Source of the DNA: Cytophagales bacterium
GTDB lineage: Bacteria; Bacteroidota; Bacteroidia; Cytophagales; VRUD01
Reading direction: 5' to 3'
DNA length: 64,000 bases
NCBI GenBank assembly: GCA_019456305.1
Contig: VRUD01000007.1
Location: forward strand, 1 to 64,000
Shown: in pieces, positions 1 to 8,000 of the stretch
Position numbering within the stretch: the stretch's first letter is position 1
Layout: the number at the start of each line of letters is the position of its first letter
The notes under the pieces: generated by a model
Database searches by the model: none
What the model saw: the letters and a program-made list of their open reading frames with translations, nothing else
Told to the model about the DNA's origin: nothing
Made by a program: the position numbers and the translations under genes

Positions 1-2
1 TG

Positions 3-104
3 TGCCTCTACCCCCTGCACGAAAAAGCCGGGAAGCTGATGAAGCGCCTGTTCAGGAGGCAGTTGAGGAGGAAGGTGGAGAGGGAGATGGGAAGTAAAAT
101 ATGA
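3..104 (+). CDS. possible C-terminal end of a gene cut by the window edge
   Basis: The first 100 bases are clearly richer in G and C than the rest of the window. They are open in two plus-strand frames: one stops at 97, the other at 104. The frame ending at 104 encodes a very basic tail (many Arg and Lys); the frame ending at 97 encodes an acidic tail. I cannot tell which is real, or whether either is. No family is recognised. The base composition could mean foreign DNA, or simply the end of a differently composed gene. Confidence 0.2.
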   Translation, partial: CLYPLHEKAGKLMKRLFRRQLRRKVEREMGSKI

Positions 105-158
105 GTGCTTTGCCGGTTATTCACTCAGGCGGAGCCGTTCCAGGTTTGAGATAAAGAA

Positions 159-227
159 GTCGGCAGTCGGCAGTCAACAGTCGGTCCCGAGTACTCGGGA
201 CTGACTGCCGATTGTGGACTGCCGACT
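159..227. repeat. CGGCAGT-type inverted repeat around a CCCGAGTACTCGGG palindrome
   Basis: Copies of CGGCAGTC on the left and GACTGCCGA/GACTGCCG on the right form a long imperfect hairpin. At its centre (185-200) is the perfect 16-base palindrome TCCCGAGTACTCGGGA. Both parts recur many times in this window. Confidence 0.85.
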
Positions 228-315
228 CAAAAGTGCAAAGTATAAGGAAATAGGCAATTACCAAACATAAACATTGAAATTTCGATACGTTGAATTATTA
301 TTATGTGCAAATATT

Positions 316-894
316 TTAAAATTCTTTCGGTTTGAAATTTTTGTCGTTTAAGATTTTTATGTTTTCGCCTGCTTGTGTAAAAACATATAATCCTGCTTCA
401 ATGGCTTTTATTTTGGTTGTTTTAGGAATTACAAAACCGGCTATGCAGGCAATTACTTTACATGGGTTAAATTTTGCAAACTCCTTTCTCAACAATGATA
501 AACGGGTATCAATAAAAACATCAATATCGGCGGGGTGAAATTTGTGCCTTACTTCAATTATTGCAATATATTTACCATTTGTCAGCGCAATATCATATTC
601 TACTTTATCGGTTTTCATATACTGCACTACATTTTTAAACCGGATCTTACCGATGACAGGATTTCTCTCAAAACTATGAAAGAAGAAATCTTCCACTGAT
701 TCTCCGATGTTTTTAGACAGTCCTCCATACATTTCGCCAAGTTTCTGTAATTTTTTATCTGTTTCTTTAGCCTGTTCTTTGGTTTCCTGAAACTTTTCTG
801 TAAGGATACGGTCGGATTCTTTAATCTGTTCTTTTGTTTCCTGAAACATCAGCCAAACTTTGTCAAAATCGAGTTTTTGTTGTTGAGTTCTCAT
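316..894 (-). CDS. coiled-coil protein with a PD-(D/E)XK nuclease-like domain
   Basis: This is a 192-residue protein. Residues 1-60 are highly charged and heptad-like (FQETKEQIKESDRI is followed by FQETKEQAKETDKK), so a coiled coil is likely. The second half contains YDIALTNGKYIAIIEVRHK near residues 99-117. The pattern of Asp, beta hairpin and then Glu-x-(Arg/Lys) is that of the PD-(D/E)XK fold. Similar coiled-coil plus nuclease-fold proteins (DUF3782-like) are common and mostly uncharacterised in Bacteroidota and cyanobacteria. No signal peptide or membrane segment is visible. It stands alone on the minus strand, without an obvious operon partner. The fold is inferred from the motif only; activity is unknown. 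Confidence 0.6.
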   Translation of the reverse strand: MRTQQQKLDFDKVWLMFQETKEQIKESDRILTEKFQETKEQAKETDKKLQKLGEMYGGLSKNIGESVEDFFFHSFERNPVIGKIRFKNVVQYMKTDKVEYDIALTNGKYIAIIEVRHKFHPADIDVFIDTRLSLLRKEFAKFNPCKVIACIAGFVIPKTTKIKAIEAGLYVFTQAGENIKILNDKNFKPKEF

Positions 895-1015
895 TTGAAA
901 ATATTTTAAAATGGCTTTATATTACAAAGTTAACACAGGCAAATGAAAAGACAAGGAAAAAGTGAAAAATATTTTATGTGAATTGCAATTGTGAAAAAAA
1001 TGATTACTGTCTACA

Positions 1016-1834
1016 TTACGCATCCCTGACTTTTATAATATAATAAGATATCAAGCAAAACAACAAGCTGTAGCCAATAGTAATAAGAGATGCTATAATC
1101 AGCGGTATGGGATACATTTCAACACCTGAAGCCAGTTGCCAGAGACTCTTCCCGGGGAATGGGGTTAGCGTTGAAAAAATATTCGCAGGAAAATAAGGGT
1201 CTATTTGATTCGGGACAAAGAACCTTATTATAGCTTCAATAAATAATATATATGTAACATATAGAACGATTCCTAATCCTGTTTTTTTAATGATTACACC
1301 AACCAAAAATGCAAAGGAAAGGTAAGAAAATGTTTGGATAAAATAGGTTAGAAGGAAATGCATTTGGTCAGAAATTAAAACGTAGGTTGACTTGGAAAAC
1401 CAGTCGAGACAGGTGAAACATGCCTTATGAGTATGAGTAAATCCAAAGACCAAACTCACAATTGCCAGAAACAATGTACTCATAGTGCAAAAAATTAATA
1501 TGAGCAATATTTTAGCAAGTACAAAATCCAGTTTGCTCAACCCGCAGGTGATTTGATATCGGAACGTTTTATAAGAGAATTCAGCAGTAACTAATGAAAT
1601 AACTATAGGGCCTAACAGTAAAATACTAAAAAAGTGAGCAATATAAGTTATACTGTTCCACACACGCGGGAAGTAATAATATTGCTTAAAATTAATAAAG
1701 TTTAAAGCTTCAATCTCTATATTACTCCCTCCATAAAAAAATAAATATGATGAAGTTATATATAAAACTGTAAATATCCAGAAAGTTCTGTTGGAAAGTA
1801 TTTTATAAAATTCGATTTTGATAAGTGAGATCAT
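1016..1834 (-). CDS. ABC-2 type transporter permease
   Basis: The protein has 272 residues and about six hydrophobic segments, beginning near residues 15-35 and ending with a strongly hydrophobic helix before the short tail ISYYIIKVRDA. The opening MISLIKIEFYKILSNRTFWIF is the usual amphipathic start of ABC-2 permeases. The ATPase gene (2116-2838) lies upstream in the same direction, so the two should form one exporter with two permease and two ATPase copies. The 281-base gap between them is unusually large and is filled by two hairpin repeats. The substrate is unknown; lantibiotic-resistance, multidrug and secretion types all share this layout. Confidence 0.85.
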   Translation of the reverse strand: MISLIKIEFYKILSNRTFWIFTVLYITSSYLFFYGGSNIEIEALNFINFKQYYYFPRVWNSITYIAHFFSILLLGPIVISLVTAEFSYKTFRYQITCGLSKLDFVLAKILLILIFCTMSTLFLAIVSLVFGFTHTHKACFTCLDWFSKSTYVLISDQMHFLLTYFIQTFSYLSFAFLVGVIIKKTGLGIVLYVTYILFIEAIIRFFVPNQIDPYFPANIFSTLTPFPGKSLWQLASGVEMYPIPLIIASLITIGYSLLFCLISYYIIKVRDA

Positions 1835-1865
1835 AATTTGTTATTGGTTGGGTGGTTAGTTAGTT

Positions 1866-1935
1866 ACCCCGCACATAAATTTATTAATTTGATATAAATT
1901 ATTTTTTCACTTTATTATAAATTTATGTGCGGGGT
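1866..1935. repeat. hairpin repeat, ACCCCGCACATAAATTTA arms
   Basis: An 18-base arm (1866-1883) is repeated inverted at 1918-1935 around an AT-rich loop of about 34 bases. A near copy with the same arms and similar loop is at 26266-26334. It lies between the ABC permease and ATPase genes. Confidence 0.9.
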
Positions 1936-1989
1936 TATAGTTGATTAGTTTTTAGTTCTGGTTTTATAGTTTTTTAGTTTCTTGCTCAT

Positions 1990-2020
1990 CGTGCTCCTCC
2001 CGAGTACTCGGGAGAGCACG
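1990..2020. repeat. CCCGAGTACTCGGG palindrome with extended CGTGCTC arms
   Basis: The palindromic core is extended on both sides by CGTGCTC and GAGCACG with a one-base bulge, giving a hairpin of about 15 base pairs. It is in the same intergenic space as the 1866-1935 hairpin. Confidence 0.85.
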
Positions 2021-2115
2021 AGTGGCTGCCGTTAAATGAAGTAAACCACCCAACTAAAAAACTATAACAAGTAACAAATTAACCACAACCAAAAACTAAT
2101 AAACTAAAAACTATA

Positions 2116-2838
2116 TTAAGATGTTATTTCTAAAAACTTGGTTTCTAAACTTTGCTTTTTAACTATTTCACCCATTGCGCCTGAAACCATAATCCTGCCG
2201 GTTTTTAATATCCCTACGTGTGTACAAACTTTTTCTATCTCGTCTAAAATATGACTGGCAATGATAATCGTTTTACCTTCGTTGGCAACTTTTATGATCA
2301 GGTTCCTTATCTCTGCAATTCCTTGCGGGTCCAATCCGTTGGTAGGTTCATCAAGTACCAGCACTTCAGGGTTCCCGAGCAATATCGAAGCCATAGCCAA
2401 TCGCTGCTGCATTCCGAAAGAAAATCCTTTGAACTTTGAATTTTTTCTATCAGCAAGACCAACAATTTGTAATACCCTGTCAATATCGCTATAAGGGACA
2501 CCTTTAATGGTGGCTGTGACCTTTAAATTCTGGTAAGCTGATAAGTATGGATAGAAGTTTGCAGTTTCTAATAGCGCTCCGATCTTCTTTCTGCTATACT
2601 TTGAAGGAGGCTTCCCAAACCAGCTATAGGTACCTTGGTTAGCGTTAATGATGTTTAAAATTATCCCAAGCAATGTGGTTTTTCCGCTTCCGTTCGGGCC
2701 AAGTATACCATACACATTGCCCTTCTCTACATTAAAGGAAACACCATCCAATGCCCGGATATTCCCATAATTTTTTGAAACATTCTTTATTTCAAGTACT
2801 TGTGACAACTTTTTATTGGTTTTGATAAAAGTAGGCAA
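2116..2838 (-). CDS. ABC transporter ATP-binding protein
   Basis: This 240-residue nucleotide-binding domain carries every family motif: Walker A GPNGSGKTT (about 48-56), signature FSFGMQQR (about 141-148), Walker B with LVLDEPTNGLDPQG (about 160-174) and the switch His in ASHILDE. It powers the permease encoded downstream (1016-1834). The first 13 residues precede the usual start of such domains (VLEIKNVSKNYG), so translation may begin further in at a non-ATG codon. A 55-base perfect palindrome starts only 3 bases upstream of the annotated ATG (2841-2895), so the native promoter and ribosome site may have been replaced. The regulator type LytTR or GntR that often accompanies such pairs is not present. 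Confidence 0.9.
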   Translation of the reverse strand: MPTFIKTNKKLSQVLEIKNVSKNYGNIRALDGVSFNVEKGNVYGILGPNGSGKTTLLGIILNIINANQGTYSWFGKPPSKYSRKKIGALLETANFYPYLSAYQNLKVTATIKGVPYSDIDRVLQIVGLADRKNSKFKGFSFGMQQRLAMASILLGNPEVLVLDEPTNGLDPQGIAEIRNLIIKVANEGKTIIIASHILDEIEKVCTHVGILKTGRIMVSGAMGEIVKKQSLETKFLEITS

Positions 2839-2840
2839 TT

Positions 2841-2895
2841 GGCAGTTGGCAAGGAAGAGACGCCCAATTTGGGCGTCTCTTCCTTGCCAACTGCC
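2841..2895. repeat. 55-base perfect palindrome with GAGACGCCCAA core
   Basis: Two 27-base arms match exactly around a single central T. The inner GAGACGCCCAA/TTGGGCGTCTC core recurs at 30174-30238 and 54678-54740. The outer GGCAGTTGGCA links it to the CGGCAGT family. Confidence 0.95.
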
Positions 2896-3165
2896 AACTT
2901 ATCTATTAACAGCAACAAAATTATCGTTCCCGAGTACTCGGGATCAATAATGAATTTTTAAGTGCCTAATTGGGGCGAAAGGTACAATAATGATTGAAGC
3001 AAAAAAATATTCTTGGAAAATATTATTACCCAAAAATCTAAATTAAAAAAAATAGCTCAAATCTTAACTGTTTTTTTATAAATTGTTAAAGTTACGGGTT
3101 ACGGGTTCAGAGGGGTGTAAGGTTCGTTCAGAAGGGTGACTCTTTCTACTGTCAACTGCCACTTC
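2896..3165. other. gene-free stretch with one palindrome
   Basis: Besides TCCCGAGTACTCGGGA at 2928-2943 I see only AT-rich sequence and a small direct repeat GTTACGGGTTACGGGTT-like stretch near 3090. No gene or promoter can be supported. Confidence 0.5.
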
Positions 3166-3597
3166 TTATATTTTACCGACCCTTCTCTCATGCCTCCCCC
3201 CTTCAAATTCGTTATCCAGAAATACTTCCACCATTTCTTTTGCTTCTTCAATACTAACAAAACGTGCAGGAAGGCATAAGATGTTGGCGTCATTGTGCAG
3301 GCGTGCCAGGGCTGTTAGTTCTTTATTCCAGCATAATGCAGCTCTTATTCCTTTATGCTTGTTTGCTGTCATAGCTACACCATTTCCGCTCCCGCATATT
3401 GAAATACCATAATTAAATTCTTTGTTTTCAACTGCATTGGCAAGCGGATGGATATGATCTGGATAATCAACCGGGCTTTCATCAACAGGGCCAAAGTCCT
3501 TTACTTCATAGCCTTTTTGTGACAGCATCTCTTTTAATTCTTTTATATAAGTAAAGCCTGCATGGTCACCGCCTATTGCTATTTTGATTTTGTCCAT
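3166..3597 (-). CDS. rpiB: ribose-5-phosphate isomerase B
   Basis: It interconverts ribose 5-phosphate and ribulose 5-phosphate in the pentose phosphate pathway (cytosol). The 143-residue length is typical of the RpiB/LacAB family. Visible signatures are IAIGGDHAGF (6-15), the phosphate-site region DYPDHIHPLA (44-53) and ICGSGNGVAMTANK, with catalytic Cys at 68. The C-terminal GGRHERRVGKI contains the conserved His-Arg-Arg. It sits 10 bases downstream of tatC on the same strand, a common Bacteroidota arrangement, so the two are probably co-transcribed. Confidence 0.95.
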   Translation of the reverse strand: MDKIKIAIGGDHAGFTYIKELKEMLSQKGYEVKDFGPVDESPVDYPDHIHPLANAVENKEFNYGISICGSGNGVAMTANKHKGIRAALCWNKELTALARLHNDANILCLPARFVSIEEAKEMVEVFLDNEFEGGRHERRVGKI

Positions 3598-3607
3598 AAT
3601 GTATAAT

Positions 3608-4405
3608 TTATTTCATTTCAGGCATTTCTTTCTTCACTACTAATTTAGATATATAAATACTAACTTCATATAATAAAAACAAAGGCATTGCTATTAAAAG
3701 CTGGCTTATCACATCGGGCGGAGTGATTATTGCAGAGACGATCAGCGTGCCGATCAGGGCATGCCTGCGGTATTTTCGCATGGTAGCAGGTGTTACAATC
3801 CCTGCTTTTGACAAAAAATAAACCATGATTGGCAGTTGGAACATGATACCGCATGTTAGTACCAGCATGGATACTGTTGTGACGTATGAAGTAATATCAA
3901 ACTCATTGATGATACTCGGATCAAGCTGATAGTTTGCCAAAAAATTAATGGATAACGGTGATACAACATAATACCCGAACAGAATGCCTGATAAAAATAA
4001 CAGGCTTACAAAAAATACCGCCCCTCTTGCGATCGTTCTTTCTTTTGTGTAGAGCGCTGGTTTAACAAAGTGCCATATTTCCCAGAAAACGTAGGGAAAT
4101 GCACATATAAATCCAATTACAATTGATGATGAAATGTGCATGGTAAATTGCCCGGTCATTTTGCGGCTCTGGATCGTAAAAGGCAATTCGGTTATGCACA
4201 ATACGGAAGAATGAAGTATTTCCGAAATTTTACATAGAAAACGATACGTAATAAAATCCGGCCTTGAAGGGGCAAGAATGATATGATGAAAAACGATATT
4301 TTTGGCTAAAAAAACAATGATAGCAAGAGCAAGAATTGCAATAAAAGAACGTAAAATATGCCACCTCAATTCTTCAAGGTGGTCAAGGAATGACATTTCT
4401 TTCAT
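3608..4405 (-). CDS. tatC: Sec-independent protein translocase TatC
   Basis: TatC is the multi-spanning receptor of the twin-arginine translocase; it recognises RR signal peptides and works with TatA/TatB. The protein starts MSFLDHLEELRWH, the conserved cytoplasmic F-x-x-H-L-x-E-L-R motif, and has six predicted membrane helices, with the family region FPYVFWEIWHFVKPALYTKER near the middle. The reading frame extends upstream to an ATG at 4429, but ATGs at 4405 and 4396 place the start at the conserved motif and reduce overlap with the upstream nucleotidyltransferase gene (end 4383). No tatA is visible nearby. rpiB follows 10 bases downstream. Confidence 0.93.
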   Translation of the reverse strand: MKEMSFLDHLEELRWHILRSFIAILALAIIVFLAKNIVFHHIILAPSRPDFITYRFLCKISEILHSSVLCITELPFTIQSRKMTGQFTMHISSSIVIGFICAFPYVFWEIWHFVKPALYTKERTIARGAVFFVSLLFLSGILFGYYVVSPLSINFLANYQLDPSIINEFDITSYVTTVSMLVLTCGIMFQLPIMVYFLSKAGIVTPATMRKYRRHALIGTLIVSAIITPPDVISQLLIAMPLFLLYEVSIYISKLVVKKEMPEMK

Positions 4406-4715
4406 ATAGAAGTTTTCCTTTTGAAACAATACTGGTAATAAAAGCCTGTGGTACGTTACTCCACTCCTTAACTTCCTTTTCCGTATAGACTAAAATATCT
4501 TTAGGTGTAGATATAAGACCCCATAGGTGTTTCCTTATTCTTCTTGCTCTTTTGAAACGGGGTTCATTACTATCTTTCACTACTACTAATAAATCCAGAT
4601 CACTCCCTTCTTTTGATTTTCCGTAAGCATAGGAACCAAATAGAATAATTTTTTCAGGTTGAATTACTTCAATTATTTTTTCAGTTATAGTTTTAATATA
4701 TTTTGGGCTAATCAT
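4383..4715 (-). CDS. MNT-type nucleotidyltransferase, orphan
   Basis: This 110-residue protein has the minimal nucleotidyltransferase motif IILFGSYAYGKSKEGSDLDLLVVV (residues 24-47), i.e. GSxxxG followed by DxD. Such proteins (MntA-like) usually pair with a HEPN protein as a TA system in which MntA AMPylates the HEPN toxin. No HEPN gene is present here: the gene overlaps the start of tatC. It is closely similar to the intact partner at 18102-18413 (shared layouts ITEKI/ITEIV, KPEKIILFGSYA and RIRKHL/EIRKHL). I infer an orphan survivor of a TA module. Confidence 0.8.
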   Translation of the reverse strand: MISPKYIKTITEKIIEVIQPEKIILFGSYAYGKSKEGSDLDLLVVVKDSNEPRFKRARRIRKHLWGLISTPKDILVYTEKEVKEWSNVPQAFITSIVSKGKLLYERNVIP

Positions 4716-4818
4716 ATCTTAAAATTATCAAATTTTTTTCAAAGATAATCAAATATAAAAAATATTGCAAATAATTGAGATAAACCTTTATCTTTTTTGT
4801 TAAAAGAACTTTAGAGTG

Positions 4819-4842
4819 GTGTCAGGTGTTTCCACCTGACAC
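4819..4842. repeat. GTGTCAGGTG palindrome overlapping a gene end
   Basis: Ten-base arms GTGTCAGGTG and CACCTGACAC surround TTTC. The same element lies at 29162-29185 and 38003-38026. The left arm supplies the stop codon and the full element the last codons (SGGNT) of the 4822-5169 gene. Confidence 0.9.
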
Positions 4843-5169
4843 TTTCTGCTTTTTAATTTCAATTAATCCTGGTTCCATTTCTTCTGTGAGTTTTTCAAGG
4901 ACTAATGGAATTAAAGGTTTATGTGTTGAATACTTGCTATCATAAGCATTCAGCAAAAAGATAGTAATTGGATATTTAGTTAAATTTTGTTGAAATTGTA
5001 AATTTTTGTCGGCAGTAATAAATACTCGAAAATCAGCATTTACCATAAGTTTCAAAAGTTCCCCATTACTTTTTCCCAACCAATACATTTCACTAACTGT
5101 ATAAACTTCATGATCTACAAACTCAAATTTTAACTTTCTATGCAGATTTTCATCTAGTAATATTTTCAT
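4822..5169 (-). CDS. DUF5615 PIN-like toxin
   Basis: A 115-residue protein opening MKILLDENLHRKL, the hallmark of DUF5615, a PIN-like ribonuclease fold with acidic metal ligands (LLDEN near the start, ITADKN at about 53-58). Such proteins are putative RNase toxins. The antitoxin gene (5150-5383, DUF433) overlaps its start by 20 bases, the usual order and coupling. The last residues VSGGNT are encoded by a repeat palindrome, so the native C-terminus has been replaced. Whether this alters activity cannot be judged. Confidence 0.85.
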   Translation of the reverse strand: MKILLDENLHRKLKFEFVDHEVYTVSEMYWLGKSNGELLKLMVNADFRVFITADKNLQFQQNLTKYPITIFLLNAYDSKYSTHKPLIPLVLEKLTEEMEPGLIEIKKQKVSGGNT

Positions 5170-5383
5170 TTATATATTTAGGTGACGTAACAAATCTTGC
5201 AGCAATATTTAAAACTTCAATTGCTTGTTCTTTTGTAACTGATGGAAATCCATCCAGAAATTCATAGAGACCTTCTTCACCTTCTATATAATCAAATAGA
5301 CATTGAATTGGAACTCTGGTACCACGAAATACCGGTGTTCCGCCAAGAATTCCGGGGTCAATATTTATTGCATTTTGTTTCAT
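5150..5383 (-). CDS. DUF433 antitoxin
   Basis: The 77-residue protein has the DUF433 signature: INIDPGILGGTPVFRGTRVPIQCLFDYIEGEEGLYEFLDGFP-like text, with GG(T)PVFRGTRVP at about 14-25. The domain is a small winged helix that binds DNA and neutralises the neighbouring DUF5615 toxin. It is translated first and overlaps the toxin gene, which implies coupled translation and autoregulation, as in most type II modules. Confidence 0.9.
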   Translation of the reverse strand: MKQNAINIDPGILGGTPVFRGTRVPIQCLFDYIEGEEGLYEFLDGFPSVTKEQAIEVLNIAARFVTSPKYINENITR

Positions 5384-5439
5384 CTGTTAAATTTTTTCAA
5401 AGATAATCAAACTTTAAAAATATTTCAAATAACTACTTT

Positions 5440-6711
5440 TTATTGAAACAATGGAAAATTCCCCATCCATCCATTCACTTCCTTTCTTATAGCTCCAATT
5501 TTAGAGTCATCCTCATGATCCCTCAGTACGGTATCTATAAGATCAACAATTTTCAGCATATCATCTTCTTTCAGGCCTCTTGTTGTAATTGCTGAGGTAC
5601 CAATTCGCATACCGGAAGTAACAAAAGGAGATTGATCATCAAAAGGAACCATGTTTTTATTCACAGTGATATCTGCTTTTATTAAGGCGTTTTCTGCTAT
5701 TTTTCCAGTAAGATTCTTATTGCGAAGGTCAATAAGCATTAAGTGATTGTCAGTACCTCCGGAAATTACATGGTAGCCTTTTTCTATAAAGGCTTTTGCC
5801 ATTACGCTGGCATTGTTCTGAACCTGCTCAACGTATTTTTTATATTCATCCGATAATGCTTCATACAGTCCAACAGCTTTTGCCGCGATCACATGCTCAA
5901 GCGGGCCGCCTTGTGTACCCGGGAATACAGCCGAATCAAGCAATGATGACATCATACGTATTTTTCCTTTAGGCGTTTTGAGTCCAAAGGGATTTTCAAA
6001 ATCTTCACCCATCATGATCATACCGCCCCTCGGGCCTCTCAACGTTTTATGGGTGGTGGTGGTTATAAAATGACAATAGGGTAGGGGATCGTTTAAAAGG
6101 CCTTTTGCGATGATGCCAGCCGGATGGGCAATATCTGCCATTAACAATGCACCGGTCATGTCAGCAATCTCACGAAAACGTTTATAGTCCCAATCGCGGG
6201 CATAAGCAGATGCACCGGTGATGATGAATTTGGGTTTTTCTACTAAAGCGATCTCTTCTACTTTATCGTAATCAATGGTACCGGTCTTTTCACCAACTCC
6301 ATACGAAATCTGATGATAAAGCTTACCCGAGAAATTTACAGGTGACCCGTGCGTTAAATGACCTCCATGGGAAAGGTCAAGCCCCATAAATTTATCTCCC
6401 GGTTTCAGCACAGCCATAAAAACCGCCATGTTTGCCTGCGCCCCGGAATGCGGCTGCACATTTACCCAGGCAGCGCCAAACAGCTCTTTTGTCCTGTCTA
6501 TTGCTAATTGTTCCGATTCATCCACACATTCACAGCCGCCATAGTACCTTTTTGAGGGAAGGCCTTCGGCATATTTGTTTGTTAATACACTGCCCATTGC
6601 TTGCAATACCTGCTCTGAGACAAAATTTTCAGACGCAATAAGTTCAAGGCCGCGAAGCTGGCGCTGTTTTTCTTTAGCGATGATATCAAAAATTTGGGTG
6701 TCTTTTTTCAT
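5440..6711 (-). CDS. glyA: serine hydroxymethyltransferase
   Basis: This PLP enzyme converts serine and tetrahydrofolate to glycine and 5,10-methylene-THF. The 423 residues match the family length. Recognisable pieces are [14 protein letters not shown] near the start, [17 protein letters not shown] (about 47-63), the substrate loop [10 protein letters not shown], and the PLP-lysine site [14 protein letters not shown] (about 217-230). It is followed by the [11 protein letters not shown] region. A TAAATTTG box lies 15-22 bases upstream of the ATG on the same strand, so it probably has its own promoter with a very short leader. Confidence 0.97.
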   Translation of the reverse strand: MKKDTQIFDIIAKEKQRQLRGLELIASENFVSEQVLQAMGSVLTNKYAEGLPSKRYYGGCECVDESEQLAIDRTKELFGAAWVNVQPHSGAQANMAVFMAVLKPGDKFMGLDLSHGGHLTHGSPVNFSGKLYHQISYGVGEKTGTIDYDKVEEIALVEKPKFIITGASAYARDWDYKRFREIADMTGALLMADIAHPAGIIAKGLLNDPLPYCHFITTTTHKTLRGPRGGMIMMGEDFENPFGLKTPKGKIRMMSSLLDSAVFPGTQGGPLEHVIAAKAVGLYEALSDEYKKYVEQVQNNASVMAKAFIEKGYHVISGGTDNHLMLIDLRNKNLTGKIAENALIKADITVNKNMVPFDDQSPFVTSGMRIGTSAITTRGLKEDDMLKIVDLIDTVLRDHEDDSKIGAIRKEVNGWMGNFPLFQ

Positions 6712-6725
6712 GTTTTTAAATTATA

Positions 6726-6733
6726 CAAATTTA
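6726..6733 (-). promoter_or_regulatory. candidate -7 box for glyA
   Basis: On the minus strand the sequence TAAATTTG matches the Bacteroidota -7 consensus TAnnTTTG, 15 bases before the glyA ATG. No clear -33 TTG is visible at the right distance, so this is a weak prediction. Confidence 0.35.
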
Positions 6734-6820
6734 ATGATTTTTTTTCTTATTTGTGAAAAAAAGATATATCTTTGTTTTTAGTTATGAAAAAAGGATTTTT
6801 TAAAAAAAAATAAAAAAAAG

Positions 6821-6851
6821 TTTGCAAATTAAATAAAGAGCTTTATACTTG
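6821..6851 (+). promoter_or_regulatory. candidate promoter for a small RNA
   Basis: TTTG (6821-6824), a 19-base spacer and TATACTTG (6844-6851) match the Bacteroidota consensus TTTG-N19-TAnnTTTG with one mismatch. No protein gene follows on this strand. A start site near 6858 is predicted. Confidence 0.5.
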
Positions 6852-6857
6852 CGGCAG

Positions 6858-6956
6858 GTTTAGTTTAGTAAGTTCCCTCGCGGATTTTTTTCAACTTCAT
6901 GATTGATAATTGTTTGCCGTCAGGGATAAAAAAAGGGGCGTAAGCCCCTTTTTGAG
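6858..6956 (+). ncRNA. candidate small RNA of about 100 nt
   Basis: The interval runs from the predicted start after the promoter at 6821-6851 to a strong hairpin terminator. Inside, CCCTCGCGG and CCGTCAGGG can pair (with two internal mismatches) and close a loop of about 34 bases. There is no open reading frame of meaningful length. I do not recognise a known RNA family. The alternative is that the terminator serves only the minus-strand operon that ends at 6981. Confidence 0.4.
6930..6953. terminator. bidirectional rho-independent terminator
   Basis: AAAAAGGGGC and GCCCCTTTTT flank a GTAA loop. T runs follow on both strands. It lies just beyond the stop of the minus-strand gene at 6981 and at the end of the predicted plus-strand small RNA. 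Confidence 0.85.
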
Positions 6957-6980
6957 TGTTTAAAAGGAAAAGTTATTTTT

Positions 6981-7280
6981 TTACCAATTTTTTGTTTTTT
7001 GTTCTAATTCTTGTTGTGTAATATAATCACCCTTTTCATATTGTTTCCTTGCTTCATCAATCTCTGCTTTGTATTGTTCCGGGGTAAGTGGTTTGCCTTC
7101 AGTAGTATGAAGAACGATTCCTTTTTTATCACGTTTAATCATTTGGTAGACCAATTGAATAAAATGGTCGTCTGCTTGACTAATGTACTTGCTGTTAGCG
7201 GTAGTTTTTCTGTCGTGACTGTCCGCGAGACTGTCACACGAAAAAACCAAAAATTGTCTGGATGGTTTTATTTTTTCCAC
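6981..7280 (-). CDS. small antitoxin-like hypothetical protein
   Basis: The longest frame gives 99 residues. The tail LTPEQYKAEIDEARKQYEKGDYITQQELEQKTKNW is typical of small antitoxin-like proteins of Bacteroidota, which end in a helix plus GxxxTxxELxxxxxxW. The first 46 residues are not recognisable, and translation may start at the internal Met at 7142 (MIKRDKKGIV). The frame overlaps the PLD-like gene upstream by 13 bases and closes the operon before the terminator at 6930-6953. Its function is inferred only from the tail pattern. Confidence 0.55.
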   Translation of the reverse strand: MEKIKPSRQFLVFSCDSLADSHDRKTTANSKYISQADDHFIQLVYQMIKRDKKGIVLHTTEGKPLTPEQYKAEIDEARKQYEKGDYITQQELEQKTKNW

Positions 7281-7990
7281 TCCTTCTCGAATTGTAGAAG
7301 TAAACCGTCTTTGATAAAACCTTGGTCTATTTTTGAAAACATAAATCCTTTATTCCCTGCGTCCTTAATTGATGCACCGAAATGATAAAAGTCTGTCTGG
7401 TCGAGAACTACAAATCTGTCGTGAAAAACAGAAGAAGTTTTTACTTCTAAATTTTTATGTTGTTTATTAAATGCTTCAATGAATGTTTTTATTGTCGGTG
7501 TTATAGATTTGTTAAGTGTCAGCACGCGACAAAGCACGCTATTATTTTTGCTTGCCAAAAGTTCAAGAATTTTTTCATTGAGATAGTTGTCTATTAAGAT
7601 TATCTCTTTTGTCGCTTTTGCAATGATGTCATTAAATTTTAACAGTGCGTCAAAATGCTGTCCAGCGAAGTAAACGCCTTCTTCCGATACTTTTATATTT
7701 GGTGTTTGTATCGTTTCAACACTATTTAAAAATTTTATAAAATATTGTATGTCGGCAATAAGTGCCCGTGTTGCCCATTTGTGATATGATGCGTCTCCAG
7801 CGTGAAACTGCTCATAGTTTTGTGGTGCGAAGTCCTGTAAGTCAGGAAATTCTTTTTTCAATTTGTCTGCCTCTTTTAAAAATTGGTCTCGGAGACTGAC
7901 GAAAATATCCTCAGGTGGAGTGCTGTGAAGTTCTTGAACGCTTGCTACTCTGTCTTGAAGTGCAATTAATTTTGCTAAAGTTGAATTCAT
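7268..7990 (-). CDS. PLD-like (phospholipase D fold) protein
   Basis: A 240-residue soluble protein. The first 80 residues are helical; the second half has a PLD-type pattern: EIILIDNYLNEKILELLA (about 129-146), then a conserved FHDRFVVLDQTDFYHFGASIKDAGNKG (about 189-215). HDRFxxxD is the relaxed form of the HKD motif seen in stand-alone PLD-like proteins, many of them nucleases in restriction or defence loci. Only one HxR/K...D motif is visible, so a dimer would be needed for a full active site. It is 10 bases downstream of a two-TM gene (8001-8876) and overlaps the small gene at 6981-7280, so all three form an operon. Role unknown. Confidence 0.6.
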   Translation of the reverse strand: MNSTLAKLIALQDRVASVQELHSTPPEDIFVSLRDQFLKEADKLKKEFPDLQDFAPQNYEQFHAGDASYHKWATRALIADIQYFIKFLNSVETIQTPNIKVSEEGVYFAGQHFDALLKFNDIIAKATKEIILIDNYLNEKILELLASKNNSVLCRVLTLNKSITPTIKTFIEAFNKQHKNLEVKTSSVFHDRFVVLDQTDFYHFGASIKDAGNKGFMFSKIDQGFIKDGLLLQFEKEWKK

Positions 7991-8000
7991 TTCAATTAAT

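Noticed and set aside
159-227. CRISPR array suspected from short repeated units
   Set aside because: The units are contiguous and inverted, without unique spacers, and no cas genes are present. The other CGGCAGT blocks were rejected for the same reason.
6784-6820. Possible coding start MKKGFFKKK after glyA
   Set aside because: The frame ends after nine codons in A-rich sequence; no ribosome site or continuation.
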